Below are positions 34,564-43,322 of a DNA stretch of 64,000 nucleotides, one piece after another. This DNA is from Mucilaginibacter pineti (GTDB lineage: Bacteria; Bacteroidota; Bacteroidia; Sphingobacteriales; Sphingobacteriaceae). How positions within the stretch are numbered: position 1 is the stretch's first letter; each line of letters starts with the position of its first letter. Location: NCBI RefSeq assembly GCF_900101875.1, contig NZ_FNAI01000018.1, positions 62,001 through 126,000 on the forward strand, given 5' to 3'. Made by a program: the position numbers and the translations under genes. Below the pieces are notes generated by a model. The model made no database searches. It worked only from the letters and a program-made list of their open reading frames with translations, and was not told the origin of the DNA.

Positions 34564-34941
34564 TTATATAAACAAATAATCGTCGCTTTCATTGACCCTT
34601 TCATCCCGGTTAGTCAGAATGGTAGCCGCAAGGCGTGCCACGCCCACAGCGATCAATGTATTGCGGACCCTTGCAATTTTGGAAAAGCCAAACAACCAAG
34701 GCGTGGCTAAGGCGAGCAAACTTACGGAAGCATCCAGCAGCAAATGTTTTCTAAAAGGTATCAAAGGAAAAATGCCCCATCTTGCGTTTATCAATAACGT
34801 ATAGGCTTATCGCACCCACTCCGAGCGCGCGGCAAATATTTTTTGCGTGCAGCGTGTTTTTAAATACAATCGCCTCAGGCAACAGCGGCACAACGATGGC
34901 GTAAGCGCAATCGATCACGCCATGTACATTTTCAGGTATGA
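34564..34941 (-). pseudogene. Small membrane protein gene, frameshifted
   Basis: The downstream part (34564-34794) encodes two to three hydrophobic helices: 'RKHLLLDASVSLLALATPWL' and 'RNTLIAVGVARLAATILTNR'. The upstream part, in another frame, reads 'ENVHGVIDCAYAIVVPLLPE' and 'NICRALGVGAISLY'. Together they make a four-helix SPW-repeat-like protein of ~120 residues broken by one frameshift near 34800. It is directly next to the frameshifted DUF1810 gene. Confidence 0.6.
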
Positions 34942-35003
34942 TGATTGAACGTCAACAATCAATCATAATTTTAGGCTCATAGTCACAGCTATACTTTGAC
35001 AAA

Positions 35004-35366
35004 TTAATTTACGTACTCTTGAATTTTTTGCAGGAGAAAATCAACGTCAAAAGGCTTCGCCATAAAGTCATTTGCACCAGCGTTAACGGCAATTTGCTGA
35101 CCGTCCCTGCTGGCTGATATTACGATTACAGGGAGATCTTGCGTGTCGGGATTTTTTCTTAAGCTTCTTAACACTTGGTCTCCTGATAGCACAGGCATCC
35201 AAAGGTCAAGCAACAACAAGTCAGGATGCTCGCGGTCAATAACTTCATATAAATTTAAACTGTTTTGGACGGGAATAATATGGTATCCGTTTCCTTCTAA
35301 TACAATTTCGAGCATATCCAATATGCCTTCATCATCATCACAGATCAGTATAGTTTTGTTTGTCAT
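35004..35366 (-). CDS. Single-domain response regulator (CheY-like)
   Basis: A 120-residue receiver with all catalytic residues: acidic cluster DDD (10-12), phosphoacceptor Asp54 in LLLDLWMP, Ser in 'VIVISASRDGQ', and Lys in 'NDFMAKPFDVDFLLQKIQEY'. There is no output domain. Its ATG overlaps the stop of the LOV kinase gene by one base (TAATG), so it is co-translated with it and is the probable phosphoacceptor. The downstream target is unknown; single receivers often feed phosphorelays or bind partner proteins. Confidence 0.94.
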   Translation of the reverse strand: MTNKTILICDDDEGILDMLEIVLEGNGYHIIPVQNSLNLYEVIDREHPDLLLLDLWMPVLSGDQVLRSLRKNPDTQDLPVIVISASRDGQQIAVNAGANDFMAKPFDVDFLLQKIQEYVN

Positions 35367-36913
35367 TAGGCTGTTATGATGTTTAACGGAAGTGTAAAAC
35401 TAAATGTCGAACCGTTACCGGTTTCACTCTCCACCAATAGTGAACCACCATGGTTTTTGATGATCTGATCGCAGATGTACAATCCGATACCCATGCCCGG
35501 AAAACGCTGCTGGATATCGCCCACACGGAAGAAGCGGTCAAATATCTTTTTCTGGTCTTCCAACTTGATGCCCATTCCCTTATCGGTAATCGAAAATTTA
35601 GCAAAGTCGCTTACACGGGATAGGTAAACGATAATGGCTTTATGATCAGGTGAATATTTGATCGCATTGGAAAGCAAATTATTGATCACCTGGATGATAT
35701 GCGATTCATCTGCTTTAATGCGTTCGTTGGTATTTCCTACAATTTGAATTTCATGTGATTTCGTTGCCACCTGAATTGCCTCTACTGTTTCGTGAACGGT
35801 TTTATCAAAATCAAACTCCTCTTTATGCAATTCGATATTGCCGGTTTGTATACGGGACACATCGAGTAATTCTGCGATCAAATTATTTAACCGGTTGATA
35901 TAAACCCCGGTTTTATCTAAGATAGCTTTGAATTTATCATTAACTTCCGGTGGCACCATCCTTTGCATAACCTGCACCAACCCTTTGATCGTGGTTAGCG
36001 GTGTTTTTAATTCATGACTGGCAATGGACAAAAAATCATCCTTACGCCGTTCGATCTCCCTGCGGTCTGTAATATCCTCAATGGCTATTAATATGCGGTC
36101 CTTATATTGGCCTTCCAATTCAATCCGATGTGCGTTCAATAACATCAGTTTTTTTCCTATGTGCGGAAAATCATGTTCGACCTCAAACTCTTCGACAGGA
36201 TTGTTGGTCGGTAAAATGCTTTCCAGTAATTCTTTTAATGCCGATATGTCCCATTGTCCGTTTCCAAGATCGTAAAGCAATTTTCCTAAGGTATCTTCAC
36301 TGGTCACCTTAAATGTCTTCAGAAAATGATCGTTAACGCTTAGCACTTTAAACTCAGGATCAAGAACGATCAGACTTTCCCTGACCGTCTGTACAATGCT
36401 GTTAAGGTAGTCTTCACTTTCCTTCAGACTTTTAGTGCGTTCTGCAACACGCTTCTCCATGATCTCCTGCTGCTGACGTAATTCCTGCTCAACCTTTTTT
36501 CGCTTGGTTACGTCGTTTTGAACGCCTATAAAATAAATTACTTTACCCTCATCGTCCTTAATGGGCGACATGTATAGTTCATTATAGAAAAGCGTTCCGT
36601 CTTTTTTGTAGTTGCGGATATCGACCACACAACTCTTTCCGTCCCTAATGGCATCTCTTAAAAAAGAACGTTCTTTTTGGTCACGATCTTCTTTCTGCAA
36701 AAAACGACAGTTATGTCCAATGATCTCATTTCTGTCGTACCCGGAAATTTCTTCAAAAGCTTTATTACAATAAATAATTGGGTTATCTTGAAGCCGGTTG
36801 TCGGTTAAGATAATGCCGGAAATTGAAGCGTCGAGCGCTTTTAAAAGCAGCCTGAAATCCTCCTGAGATGTTTCATTTGAAATATTAAAGCTGCCGTTGT
36901 ATAAACTATCCAA
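35366..36913 (-). CDS. LOV-domain blue-light sensor histidine kinase
   Basis: A 515-residue soluble kinase. The N-terminal PAS is a LOV domain (about 20-140): 'GHNCRFLQKEDRD' contains the photoactive Cys69. The flavin-contacting residues are all in place: Asn68, Gln73, Asn101 in 'RNYKKDGTLFYNEL', Asn111, and Gln132 in 'FIGVQNDVT'. A coiled coil follows (~138-165), then a second PAS (~165-285), HisKA ('DDFLSIASHELKTPLTTIKG') and HATPase_c ('SITDKGMGIKLEDQKKIFDR', 'MGIGLYICDQIIKNHGG'). It should bind FMN and change activity on blue light through a Cys-flavin adduct, passing phosphate to the overlapping receiver gene. This is a confident family call; photochemistry is inferred from residues. Confidence 0.93.
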   Translation of the reverse strand: MDSLYNGSFNISNETSQEDFRLLLKALDASISGIILTDNRLQDNPIIYCNKAFEEISGYDRNEIIGHNCRFLQKEDRDQKERSFLRDAIRDGKSCVVDIRNYKKDGTLFYNELYMSPIKDDEGKVIYFIGVQNDVTKRKKVEQELRQQQEIMEKRVAERTKSLKESEDYLNSIVQTVRESLIVLDPEFKVLSVNDHFLKTFKVTSEDTLGKLLYDLGNGQWDISALKELLESILPTNNPVEEFEVEHDFPHIGKKLMLLNAHRIELEGQYKDRILIAIEDITDRREIERRKDDFLSIASHELKTPLTTIKGLVQVMQRMVPPEVNDKFKAILDKTGVYINRLNNLIAELLDVSRIQTGNIELHKEEFDFDKTVHETVEAIQVATKSHEIQIVGNTNERIKADESHIIQVINNLLSNAIKYSPDHKAIIVYLSRVSDFAKFSITDKGMGIKLEDQKKIFDRFFRVGDIQQRFPGMGIGLYICDQIIKNHGGSLLVESETGNGSTFSFTLPLNIITA

Positions 36914-36984
36914 AACAATATTAATTACTTGATTTTAGGGTCGATGCAAATATCCTGCCATGGATCATTTGTATATACCTTGCT

Positions 36985-37242
36985 TTAATCATTATCGTCA
37001 TGGTCGGTCCCGTCAATGTAATTGCCTAATTCTTTAACGCATTCAGCATTTGGCAAATCACCCTGTAAATGTCCCCATTCGTTGCCATGCTTGCTGATTA
37101 AAAAATCATTACCTGTTTGTTCACTACGGAATGTATAGAGCATTTGACCATTCTGGTTATTACGTTTTTCTATTAATGTACACCATTGCTTACTGCCATC
37201 CGTGCTGCTAATCTCAATCTTTAAGGGCTTCTCCATCTTCAT
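36985..37242 (-). CDS. Small hypothetical protein
   Basis: An 85-residue hydrophilic protein ('MEKPLKIEISSTDGSKQWCT', 'FRSEQTGNDFLISKHGNEWG', acidic tail DGTDHDDND). Alternating short strands and no signal peptide suggest a small cytoplasmic beta protein. Composition and length look real, and comparable short proteins occur in related genomes, but I recognise no family. It is upstream of the LOV kinase with a 71-base gap and may be in the same leftward unit. Confidence 0.65.
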   Translation of the reverse strand: MKMEKPLKIEISSTDGSKQWCTLIEKRNNQNGQMLYTFRSEQTGNDFLISKHGNEWGHLQGDLPNAECVKELGNYIDGTDHDDND

Positions 37243-37723
37243 TATTAATTAGAATCGTATATCTATGACAATCAATAACATTCCTGTTTTGTTTACCAAA
37301 TCGAAACTATATTTTAATGCGCAATTAATATATATATGAAGAAACAATAACGCCGAGTAATGGCTAGTTATTTACATTATCTAAAAGATACTATGTCAAA
37401 AAGAAACATCTTTTGGCAGATTTGATTACCGATAAAATGCTAATTGAAATGCGAAAAGAATATAAGCAGCCAAATGTGACCCGGAAAGAATAAATCTCCT
37501 GTTTCACGAATACGGTTTACTGCATTGCGTATCGTAAAATCCCGCGTCGTCAAGCCGAGTTTCACCTCATCCCGGGTAGCCGGAATAGATAGCGTGGCAC
37601 CGGCTTGGGACGCAGGGAGAATACACCTGCAACGGTTGAAATTTAGAACGGTTTGTGTACGCTACTTCCAAAAAAGGCCTACCGTTGCCGACAGGCCGTA
37701 CTTAATAGCCGATGGCGGATAGT
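37243..37723. other. Intergenic region at the edge of the mobilizable module
   Basis: No intact gene. A leftward open stretch ending at 37440 reads 'QAGATLSIPATRDEVKLGLT' and 'TRDFTIRNAVNRIRETGDLF', which looks like the C-terminal helix-turn-helix region of a lost gene; family unclear. It lies just outside the small hypothetical gene that begins the mobilization module. Confidence 0.35.
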
Positions 37724-38002
37724 TTACTTAGTGTTCCAGCCTTTCATCTTTTCACTCAATTCCGTAAGCCCGGCTTTTTTCAGGCATTCATCTGAGAATT
37801 GTTGAAGTTCCTCGACCGTTTCTTTAGGGATCAATTCCAACAATCCCTGTTCACCATCCTTTGCGGTTAGCCCTCTTTCAATTACGCTGTTTAATAGTAA
37901 TACCGTCTTCCGGTTGATCTTGACATCGACCTTCACCGCCTCATTCATGCCAGGACTGCACAATAACGTTTCGTACACCTGGGCCATCACATTCGTTGCC
38001 AT
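37724..38002 (-). CDS. Small hypothetical protein of the mobilizable module
   Basis: A 92-residue helical protein ('MATNVMAQVYETLLCSPGMN', 'VKINRKTVLLLNSVIERGLT', 'LLELIPKETVEELQQFSDEC'). No signal or membrane segment. It is divergent from the toprim gene and has the look of accessory genes beside Bacteroidota mobilization regions. No defined family comes to mind; a regulator or antirestriction-like accessory role would be guesswork. Confidence 0.65.
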   Translation of the reverse strand: MATNVMAQVYETLLCSPGMNEAVKVDVKINRKTVLLLNSVIERGLTAKDGEQGLLELIPKETVEELQQFSDECLKKAGLTELSEKMKGWNTK

Positions 38003-38151
38003 ACTTTAAAATTAAAAGTTAATTAATGGCTGTAAAATTAAACCATAGCCATTTGACTATCCTCATCAAAATTTAGCGGGGATAGGTGAATGCCATTTAC
38101 GCTGGTTAATTTCGCTTTCGGTTTGTGATTGTGGATTTAGATTTAAGTGTG

Positions 38152-39069
38152 ATGGATGCAAACAAACAGGGGTTGTCCCTCGATGAGATCAGGCAGCTGG
38201 ATATGGTAGATTACCTGGCTTCTTTAGGTTTTGAACCGGCGAAGCCGAGCCGCAACGGGGTGGATTATTATTACCTGTCGCCGCTTCGCAACGAAGCGGA
38301 TGCCAGCTTTCATGTGAACCGTAGCAAGAACAAATGGTACGATCACGGTGACGGCAAGGGCGGCAACCTGATCGACTTCGGCCTGCTTTATTTTAATTGT
38401 ACCATCGGGGAACTCAAAGAGAAATTTGGCGGTAATCTTTCTTTTCACCAGCCCACTGATATGTCGTTCGTAGCGAATAAAAATTCGGACAAGGTAGCCA
38501 ATAAGATCATCATCAAAGGCGACCGTCCGATCTGGTCGTACCCGCTCAAAAATTACCTGCATGAGCGCATGGTGCCGGTATCCGTTGCGGAACAATTTTG
38601 CTGCGAGGTAAGCTATGAAATAGAGGGCCGTTCGTTCTATGCCATTGGTTTTAAAAACGATGCGGGTGGCTACGAATTGCGCAACAAAATTGTCAAGCAA
38701 AGCAGCGCGCCAAAAGACATAACTACGATCAATAACGGGGCAAAAACGGTGCAGGTTTTCGAGGGTTTTTTTGACTTCTTAACTTATAAAAGTATGCGCC
38801 CGCAGGAGCCGTCAGCCTCATCCAACTTTGTGATCCTGAACAGTGCCGCATTCTTTGAGCGGGCGCGTCCTTTTATGGAGCAGCACGAAACCATTGGGCT
38901 ATGGCTGGACAACGATACCACGGGTATAGCTTATACGAAATACGCTTTGTCATTGGATAAAAGCTATCGGGATGAAAGCGGCTTATACAGTAAATACAAG
39001 GATTTGAACGACTGGCTGACCAAAAAGGAACTGGCACCCAAAAAGCAGCTAAAACAGAAGATTGGTTAA
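38152..39069 (+). CDS. Toprim/CHC2-type primase-like protein of mobile element
   Basis: A ~305-residue protein. The N-terminal part has the CHC2-like region of element primases ('MVDYLASLGFEPAKPSRNGV', 'KNKWYDHGDGKGGNLIDF'). The C-terminal toprim fold shows 'VQVFEGFFDFLTYKSM' (catalytic Glu) and 'ETIGLWLDNDTTGIAYTKYA' (DxD motif region). Such proteins are a fixed part of Bacteroidota conjugative and mobilizable elements, upstream of mobCA. The start is chosen at ATG 38152; a GTG at 38125 would add nine residues. Probably primes the transferred strand. Confidence 0.87.
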   Translation: MDANKQGLSLDEIRQLDMVDYLASLGFEPAKPSRNGVDYYYLSPLRNEADASFHVNRSKNKWYDHGDGKGGNLIDFGLLYFNCTIGELKEKFGGNLSFHQPTDMSFVANKNSDKVANKIIIKGDRPIWSYPLKNYLHERMVPVSVAEQFCCEVSYEIEGRSFYAIGFKNDAGGYELRNKIVKQSSAPKDITTINNGAKTVQVFEGFFDFLTYKSMRPQEPSASSNFVILNSAAFFERARPFMEQHETIGLWLDNDTTGIAYTKYALSLDKSYRDESGLYSKYKDLNDWLTKKELAPKKQLKQKIG

Positions 39070-39139
39070 TGAGCAGGTTTTGAGGATTTTAAGCGTACCG
39101 GCATCCGGTAGCTGGCGGAAGATTGCCTTTTTTGCAATC

Positions 39140-39200
39140 GGCAAGATGTCCGGTTGTTTAACAACAACCGCATCTTGCCGCCCCCTCCGAAGTCGGGGGC
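39140..39200 (+). other. Candidate origin of transfer (oriT) inverted repeats
   Basis: GGCAAGATG (39140-39148) pairs with CATCTTGCC (39171-39179), and inside it CGGTTGTT (39151-39158) pairs with AACAACCG (39163-39170), giving a 17-bp stem with a two-base bulge. Immediately after, GCCCCC (39180-39185) pairs with GGGGGC (39195-39200). The position, in the gap just before mobC and the relaxase, and the paired-repeat structure are what an oriT would show. The nick site cannot be fixed by eye. Confidence 0.55.
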
Positions 39201-39251
39201 GGGTGAGAAAAAGCTGTTTTCGGGAAGATTTAGAAGGGAAAGGGATGTGTG

Positions 39252-39641
39252 ATGGAACAGGAAAATGAGAATAGGAGCCGTATTATCGGCCTCCGGTTAA
39301 CCGCGTCCGAGTACGGTGAGGTGGAAAAAAAGTGGAAGAAAAGTAACTGCCGCAAGCTCAGTGACTATGTGCGCCGCCTCCTGTTTGGCAGGCCAATGGT
39401 GAGCAGCTACCGTAACCGGTCGATGGATGAGGCGATGGCCGAACTGATGCTTTTACGTAAGGAATTGAACGCTATCGGCGTGAACTTTAACCAGGCGGTA
39501 CACCGCCTCCATACGCTGGATCACCTGCCGCAAATGCAGGCCTGGCTCACCGCTTTCGAGCGGGATAAAAGTGTGCTGTTCGGCAAGATGGATGAAGTCG
39601 TTTTGTCAGTGGAAAAGATGGCGGCGTTATGGTTGCAGTGA
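39252..39641 (+). CDS. MobC-like mobilization accessory protein
   Basis: A ~129-residue protein with a ribbon-helix-helix-like N-terminus ('RSRIIGLRLTASEYGEVEKK', 'RKLSDYVRRLLFGRP') and the MobC family segment 'LRKELNAIGVNFNQAVHRLH'. MobC proteins bind oriT and help the relaxase open DNA. ATG 39252 is preferred over the GTG one codon before. It overlaps the relaxase gene by 13 bases, so both are translated together. Confidence 0.9.
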   Translation: MEQENENRSRIIGLRLTASEYGEVEKKWKKSNCRKLSDYVRRLLFGRPMVSSYRNRSMDEAMAELMLLRKELNAIGVNFNQAVHRLHTLDHLPQMQAWLTAFERDKSVLFGKMDEVVLSVEKMAALWLQ

Positions 39642-40921
39642 TCAAAACGGGGCATTCGGTTTTGCGCTTGTTAAACTACAATGAGAACAAAGTGAAAGAG
39701 GGCGCGGCGGTCTGTATCGGTGCCGGGAATTACCCGATAGATCATGCGCGTTTGTCCTTCGATCAGAAGCTGGCGCGGCTGCAAAACCAGGCGGCTTTAA
39801 ACGAAAATGTGACACGAAACAGCGTTCATATTTCGCTCAATTTTGACCCCTCGGAAAACCTTTCCGAAGACCGTTTGCGCGAGATCGCAGACGTCTATAT
39901 GAAAGGGATCGGTTTTGACGATTTACCCTATTTAATGTACCAGCATTTCGATGCCGGGCACCCGCACATTCATCTCGTTTCCGTAAAAGTCCGGGCCGAT
40001 GGGCGGCGCGTCGAAACGCAGAACATCGGGCGCAACCAATCAGAAAAAGTGCGGAAGGAATTGGAATTAAAATATGATTTGGTAAAGGCCGAAGATAGCC
40101 AGAAAAAGCAGGCTTACCGGCTCAAACCGGTCAGCGCGCAAAAGGTGGCTTATGGCCGCACGGAAACCAGGCGGGCCATTGCAAATGTGCTGGAAAGCGT
40201 ATTGCCACGCTATAAGTTTGCGTCCCTGCCGGAATTGAATGCGGTGCTGCAATTGTATAATATCGTAGCCGACCGGGGCGGCGAAAATTCCCGCATTTTT
40301 CAGCACCGGGGCTTAGTCTACCGGGTGCTGGACGAAGAGGGTAACAAGGTAGGCGTTCCGATTAAGGCCAGTGATTTATATAACAAGCCCGGTTTAAAAT
40401 TCTTAGAAGCGAAGTTTTCCGCGAACGATGCCGCCAAACAGCCGCATAAAGTCAGGGTAAAGAATGCGATTGACCTGGCTTTGCTGCCTGGTAAGCTGCA
40501 TCTGACCAGGTTGATCGCTGCCTTAAAGGAACAGGGAATTGATACGGTGATCCGAAAAAATGAGAACGGGGTGATTTACGGGATTACTTTTGTAGATCAC
40601 GAAAAAGCTTGTGTATTTAATGGCAGCGCGTTGGGTAAGGCTTACAGTGCCAAAGCCATTTTGGAACGGTGTACCAACGCCGGAGCGGGTGAACAAAAAA
40701 CAAAACTGGCGGCGGGCGAAAAAATATCCGGCGGGGCGGCCAGGCAGGGACATACCGAACGGAAACCGGGGACGGATGCCTTCGTGCTGGGTGAGCAGAT
40801 GCCAAATTTGGGCGCGCTGGCCGAAGCCTTATTACAGCCGGAATACCAGGGCGAACAGATGGACTGGCAGTTGAAACGAAAAAGAAAAAAAAGGAAGCGG
40901 CAGCAATTGCCGCCGCAATGA
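39629..40921 (+). CDS. MobA/VirD2-type relaxase
   Basis: A 430-residue relaxase/mobilization nuclease. The N-terminal half has the conserved motifs: an N-terminal region with 'LLNYNENKVKEGAA' (nucleophile Tyr likely Tyr17) and the metal-binding histidine triad in 'YQHFDAGHPHIHLVSVKVRA' (His111, 113, 115). The C-terminal half is less conserved and ends in a very basic tail ('KRKRKKRKRQQLPPQ'). It nicks oriT and pilots the strand to the coupling protein. No type IV secretion genes follow, so the element must borrow a conjugation machine, i.e. it is mobilizable, not self-transmissible, as far as this window shows. Confidence 0.92.
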   Translation: MVAVIKTGHSVLRLLNYNENKVKEGAAVCIGAGNYPIDHARLSFDQKLARLQNQAALNENVTRNSVHISLNFDPSENLSEDRLREIADVYMKGIGFDDLPYLMYQHFDAGHPHIHLVSVKVRADGRRVETQNIGRNQSEKVRKELELKYDLVKAEDSQKKQAYRLKPVSAQKVAYGRTETRRAIANVLESVLPRYKFASLPELNAVLQLYNIVADRGGENSRIFQHRGLVYRVLDEEGNKVGVPIKASDLYNKPGLKFLEAKFSANDAAKQPHKVRVKNAIDLALLPGKLHLTRLIAALKEQGIDTVIRKNENGVIYGITFVDHEKACVFNGSALGKAYSAKAILERCTNAGAGEQKTKLAAGEKISGGAARQGHTERKPGTDAFVLGEQMPNLGALAEALLQPEYQGEQMDWQLKRKRKKRKRQQLPPQ

Positions 40922-40952
40922 GTGTGGGTAATTTTTAAGTGAGGAGGATAAG

Positions 40953-42955
40953 ATGCAGACAGGGGAAAACGATCAGGCCATGCGCAAGATCCTGGATATG
41001 ACCAGGCTGATGAGTATAGCGGTACTGGCTATACATTTTTACAAGGAGTGTTACGGGGCCTTTGCCGGATGGCATTTGGTGGCCCCGCTATCGGACAGGA
41101 TATTGGGCAATATCATCGCGACAGGGTTGTTCAGCAACTTCCATAAATCCAAGCTGATCGCTTTGGGATTTCTGGTCATCGCGCTGATCGGCGTGAAAGG
41201 TAAAAAGGACGAAAAGCAGAATTTTAAGACGGCTTTTATTTACCTGCTGACCGGCTCGTTTTTTTTCTTCATCAGCTATTTTTTATTGCAGGTAACGGGG
41301 TCAATGAGCGTGGTAGCGCTGCTCTATATGGGCGTAACGGGTTTGGGCTATTTGCTGTTCCTAAGCGGCGGCACGATGTTGTCACGCATTATCAGGGACC
41401 GCCTGAAGGATGATATTTTCAATAGCGAGAATGAAACCTTCCCGCAGGAAGAAAGGCTGATCGAAAATGAGTATTCGGTCAACCTGCCCGCCCGTTACAA
41501 GCTCAAAGGAAAAATACGCAATTCGTACATCAATTATATTAATATGTTCCGGGCGCTACTCGTATTGGGTTCGCCCGGATCGACGGGTAGGGCAAAAGTT
41601 ATTTCATCATCCGGCATGTTATTACGCAGCACATCCGGAAAGGCTTTGCGATGTTCGTCTATGACTTTAAAATGCCCGATCTGTCGGTCATTGCCTACAA
41701 TACCTGGCTGCACAACAAGGATAAGTACAAGGTCGTTCCGAAATTCTATTCGATCAATTTCGACGATCTTTCGCACAGCCATCGCTGTAACCCGCTTGAT
41801 CCTTCTGCCATGCTCGATATTACCGACGCGGTTGAATCGGCGCGTACCATTTTATTGGGACTGAACCGCGAATGGATCAAGCGCCAGGGTGATTTTTTCG
41901 TGGAAAGCCCGATTAACTTTTTAACGGCCATCATCTGGTACCTACGGAAATATCAGGGCGGGGAATTTTGTACGCTGCCGCATGTGATCGAGCTGATGCA
42001 GGTGGAGTATGACGACCTGTTCACCATCCTGCGCACCCAAAAGGAAATCGACGTGCTGATCAATCCTTTTGTGAGCGCTTACCAGCGCGACGCGGTAGAA
42101 CAGTTGGAAGGTCAGATCGCTTCGGCCAAGATCACGATGGCGCGCATCTCGTCGCCGCAATTGTATTATGTACTGTCAGGTAACGATTTTACGCTGGACA
42201 TCAATAACCCAAAGGAGCCGAAGATCGTTTGCATGGGCAACAACCCGCAGAAGATACAGATCTATGGTGCCGTGCTGTCGCTGTTCACCAATCGTCTGCT
42301 GAAGATCATCAACCAGAAGGATAAGCTGAAGTGCAGCCTTGTATTCGACGAATTTCCAACCCTGACAACGGACATCATACCGACGATAAGTACCGGGCGT
42401 AGTAATTTAATTTCGACCTGTTTAGGCATTCAGGATGCCAGCCAGTTGCGCAAGGATTATGGCCGGGAACAGGCGGACGTGATCATGAACATCGTTGGTA
42501 ACATGGCGGTCGGCCAGGTGTCCGGCGATACGGCCAAGTCTGTTTCCGAAAAGATCGGTAAGATCATGCAGGACAGGGAAAGTCTTTCTATAAACCGTTC
42601 GGATACTTCGATCAGCCGCTCGAAACAGCTGGAGGCCGCCGTGCCGCCTTCCAAAATTTCAGCGCTCAGTTCGGGCGAGTTTGTGGGGATGGTGGCGGAT
42701 AACCCCGATTGCAAGATCGAATTAAAAGCGTTCCACAGCGAGATTATTAATGATCATGAAGCCTTGAAAAAGGAGATAGCCGCATATCAGCCCATACCGA
42801 TGGTTCGCAAGCTGGATAACGCCATCGTGCAACGGAATTACTTGCAGATCAAACAGGACGTGCAGCAGATCATCCTGTCGGAAATGGAACGGTTGTTAAG
42901 CGACCCGGCGCTGACGCACCTGATCATCCGCAAGGGCGCGGCGGGTAACAGTTGA
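40953..42955 (+). pseudogene. TraG/VirD4-like coupling protein, broken in Walker A
   Basis: The two reading frames are one gene. Frame 1 from 40953 has four hydrophobic helices (about 15-160) and reaches 'MFRALLVLGSPGS'. The next frame resumes with 'GKSYFIIRHVITQH' and continues to 42955 with VFDEFPTL (Walker B) and 'GQVSGDTAKSVSEKIGKI'. Joined, the P-loop would be GSPGSGKS; eight extra bases (41583-41590) inside it shift the frame. The coupling protein would link the relaxosome to the secretion channel; as written it has no functional ATPase. Either a real inactivating insertion or a sequencing/assembly error. The rest of the ~660-residue protein is intact. Confidence 0.85.
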
Positions 42956-43052
42956 GGGCCGTTATTTGCCCCTGAATTTTGCCGGGACGGGCTATTTTTC
43001 GTATATTTATGCTTTAATAAATTCACTGCACGGCAGTAAAAAAGGAACGGAT

Positions 43053-43322
43053 ATGAAAGCTTTAAAAACAGCAATTACATTACAGGATAAAAGAGTTTCG
43101 GAAGTGACCAAAGCTTTAAGACAAAAGAATTTGGCTGGCGGCCTGCCGTTCCTGATCCTATCTGAAGACCTGCCGGAAGGCCAGGCTTACCGGGAATTTC
43201 CGGACGGCCATATTGAGATACAGGAAATTACCGAGAATGGTGCCGAACTGAGGTCGAAACTGGTGAGAAAGCTGACCCAGGCAGAGGCCGTGAAATTCAG
43301 GTTAAAAAATGGACTATTCTAA
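43053..43322 (+). CDS. Small protein, probable antitoxin partner of zeta-like toxin
   Basis: An 89-residue protein beginning MKALKTAITLQDKRVSEVTK, with a good purine-rich stretch (AAGGAACGG) before the ATG. The middle 'GLPFLILSEDLPEGQAYREF' and 'PDGHIEIQEITENGAEL' look like a compact beta-strand unit. It overlaps the zeta-toxin gene by 14 bases. A small gene directly before and overlapping a toxin is the usual antitoxin arrangement. Its sequence is not like the classical epsilon antitoxin, so the assignment is from context. Confidence 0.65.
   Translation: MKALKTAITLQDKRVSEVTKALRQKNLAGGLPFLILSEDLPEGQAYREFPDGHIEIQEITENGAELRSKLVRKLTQAEAVKFRLKNGLF

Noticed and set aside
37525..37722. Rightward ORF before the mobilizable module
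   Set aside because: Low-complexity shadow; the leftward frame is more protein-like but incomplete.
41534..41864. C-terminal extension of the first coupling-protein frame past 41590
   Set aside because: Out-of-frame translation (Arg/Ser/Ile-rich) of the true second half of the gene.
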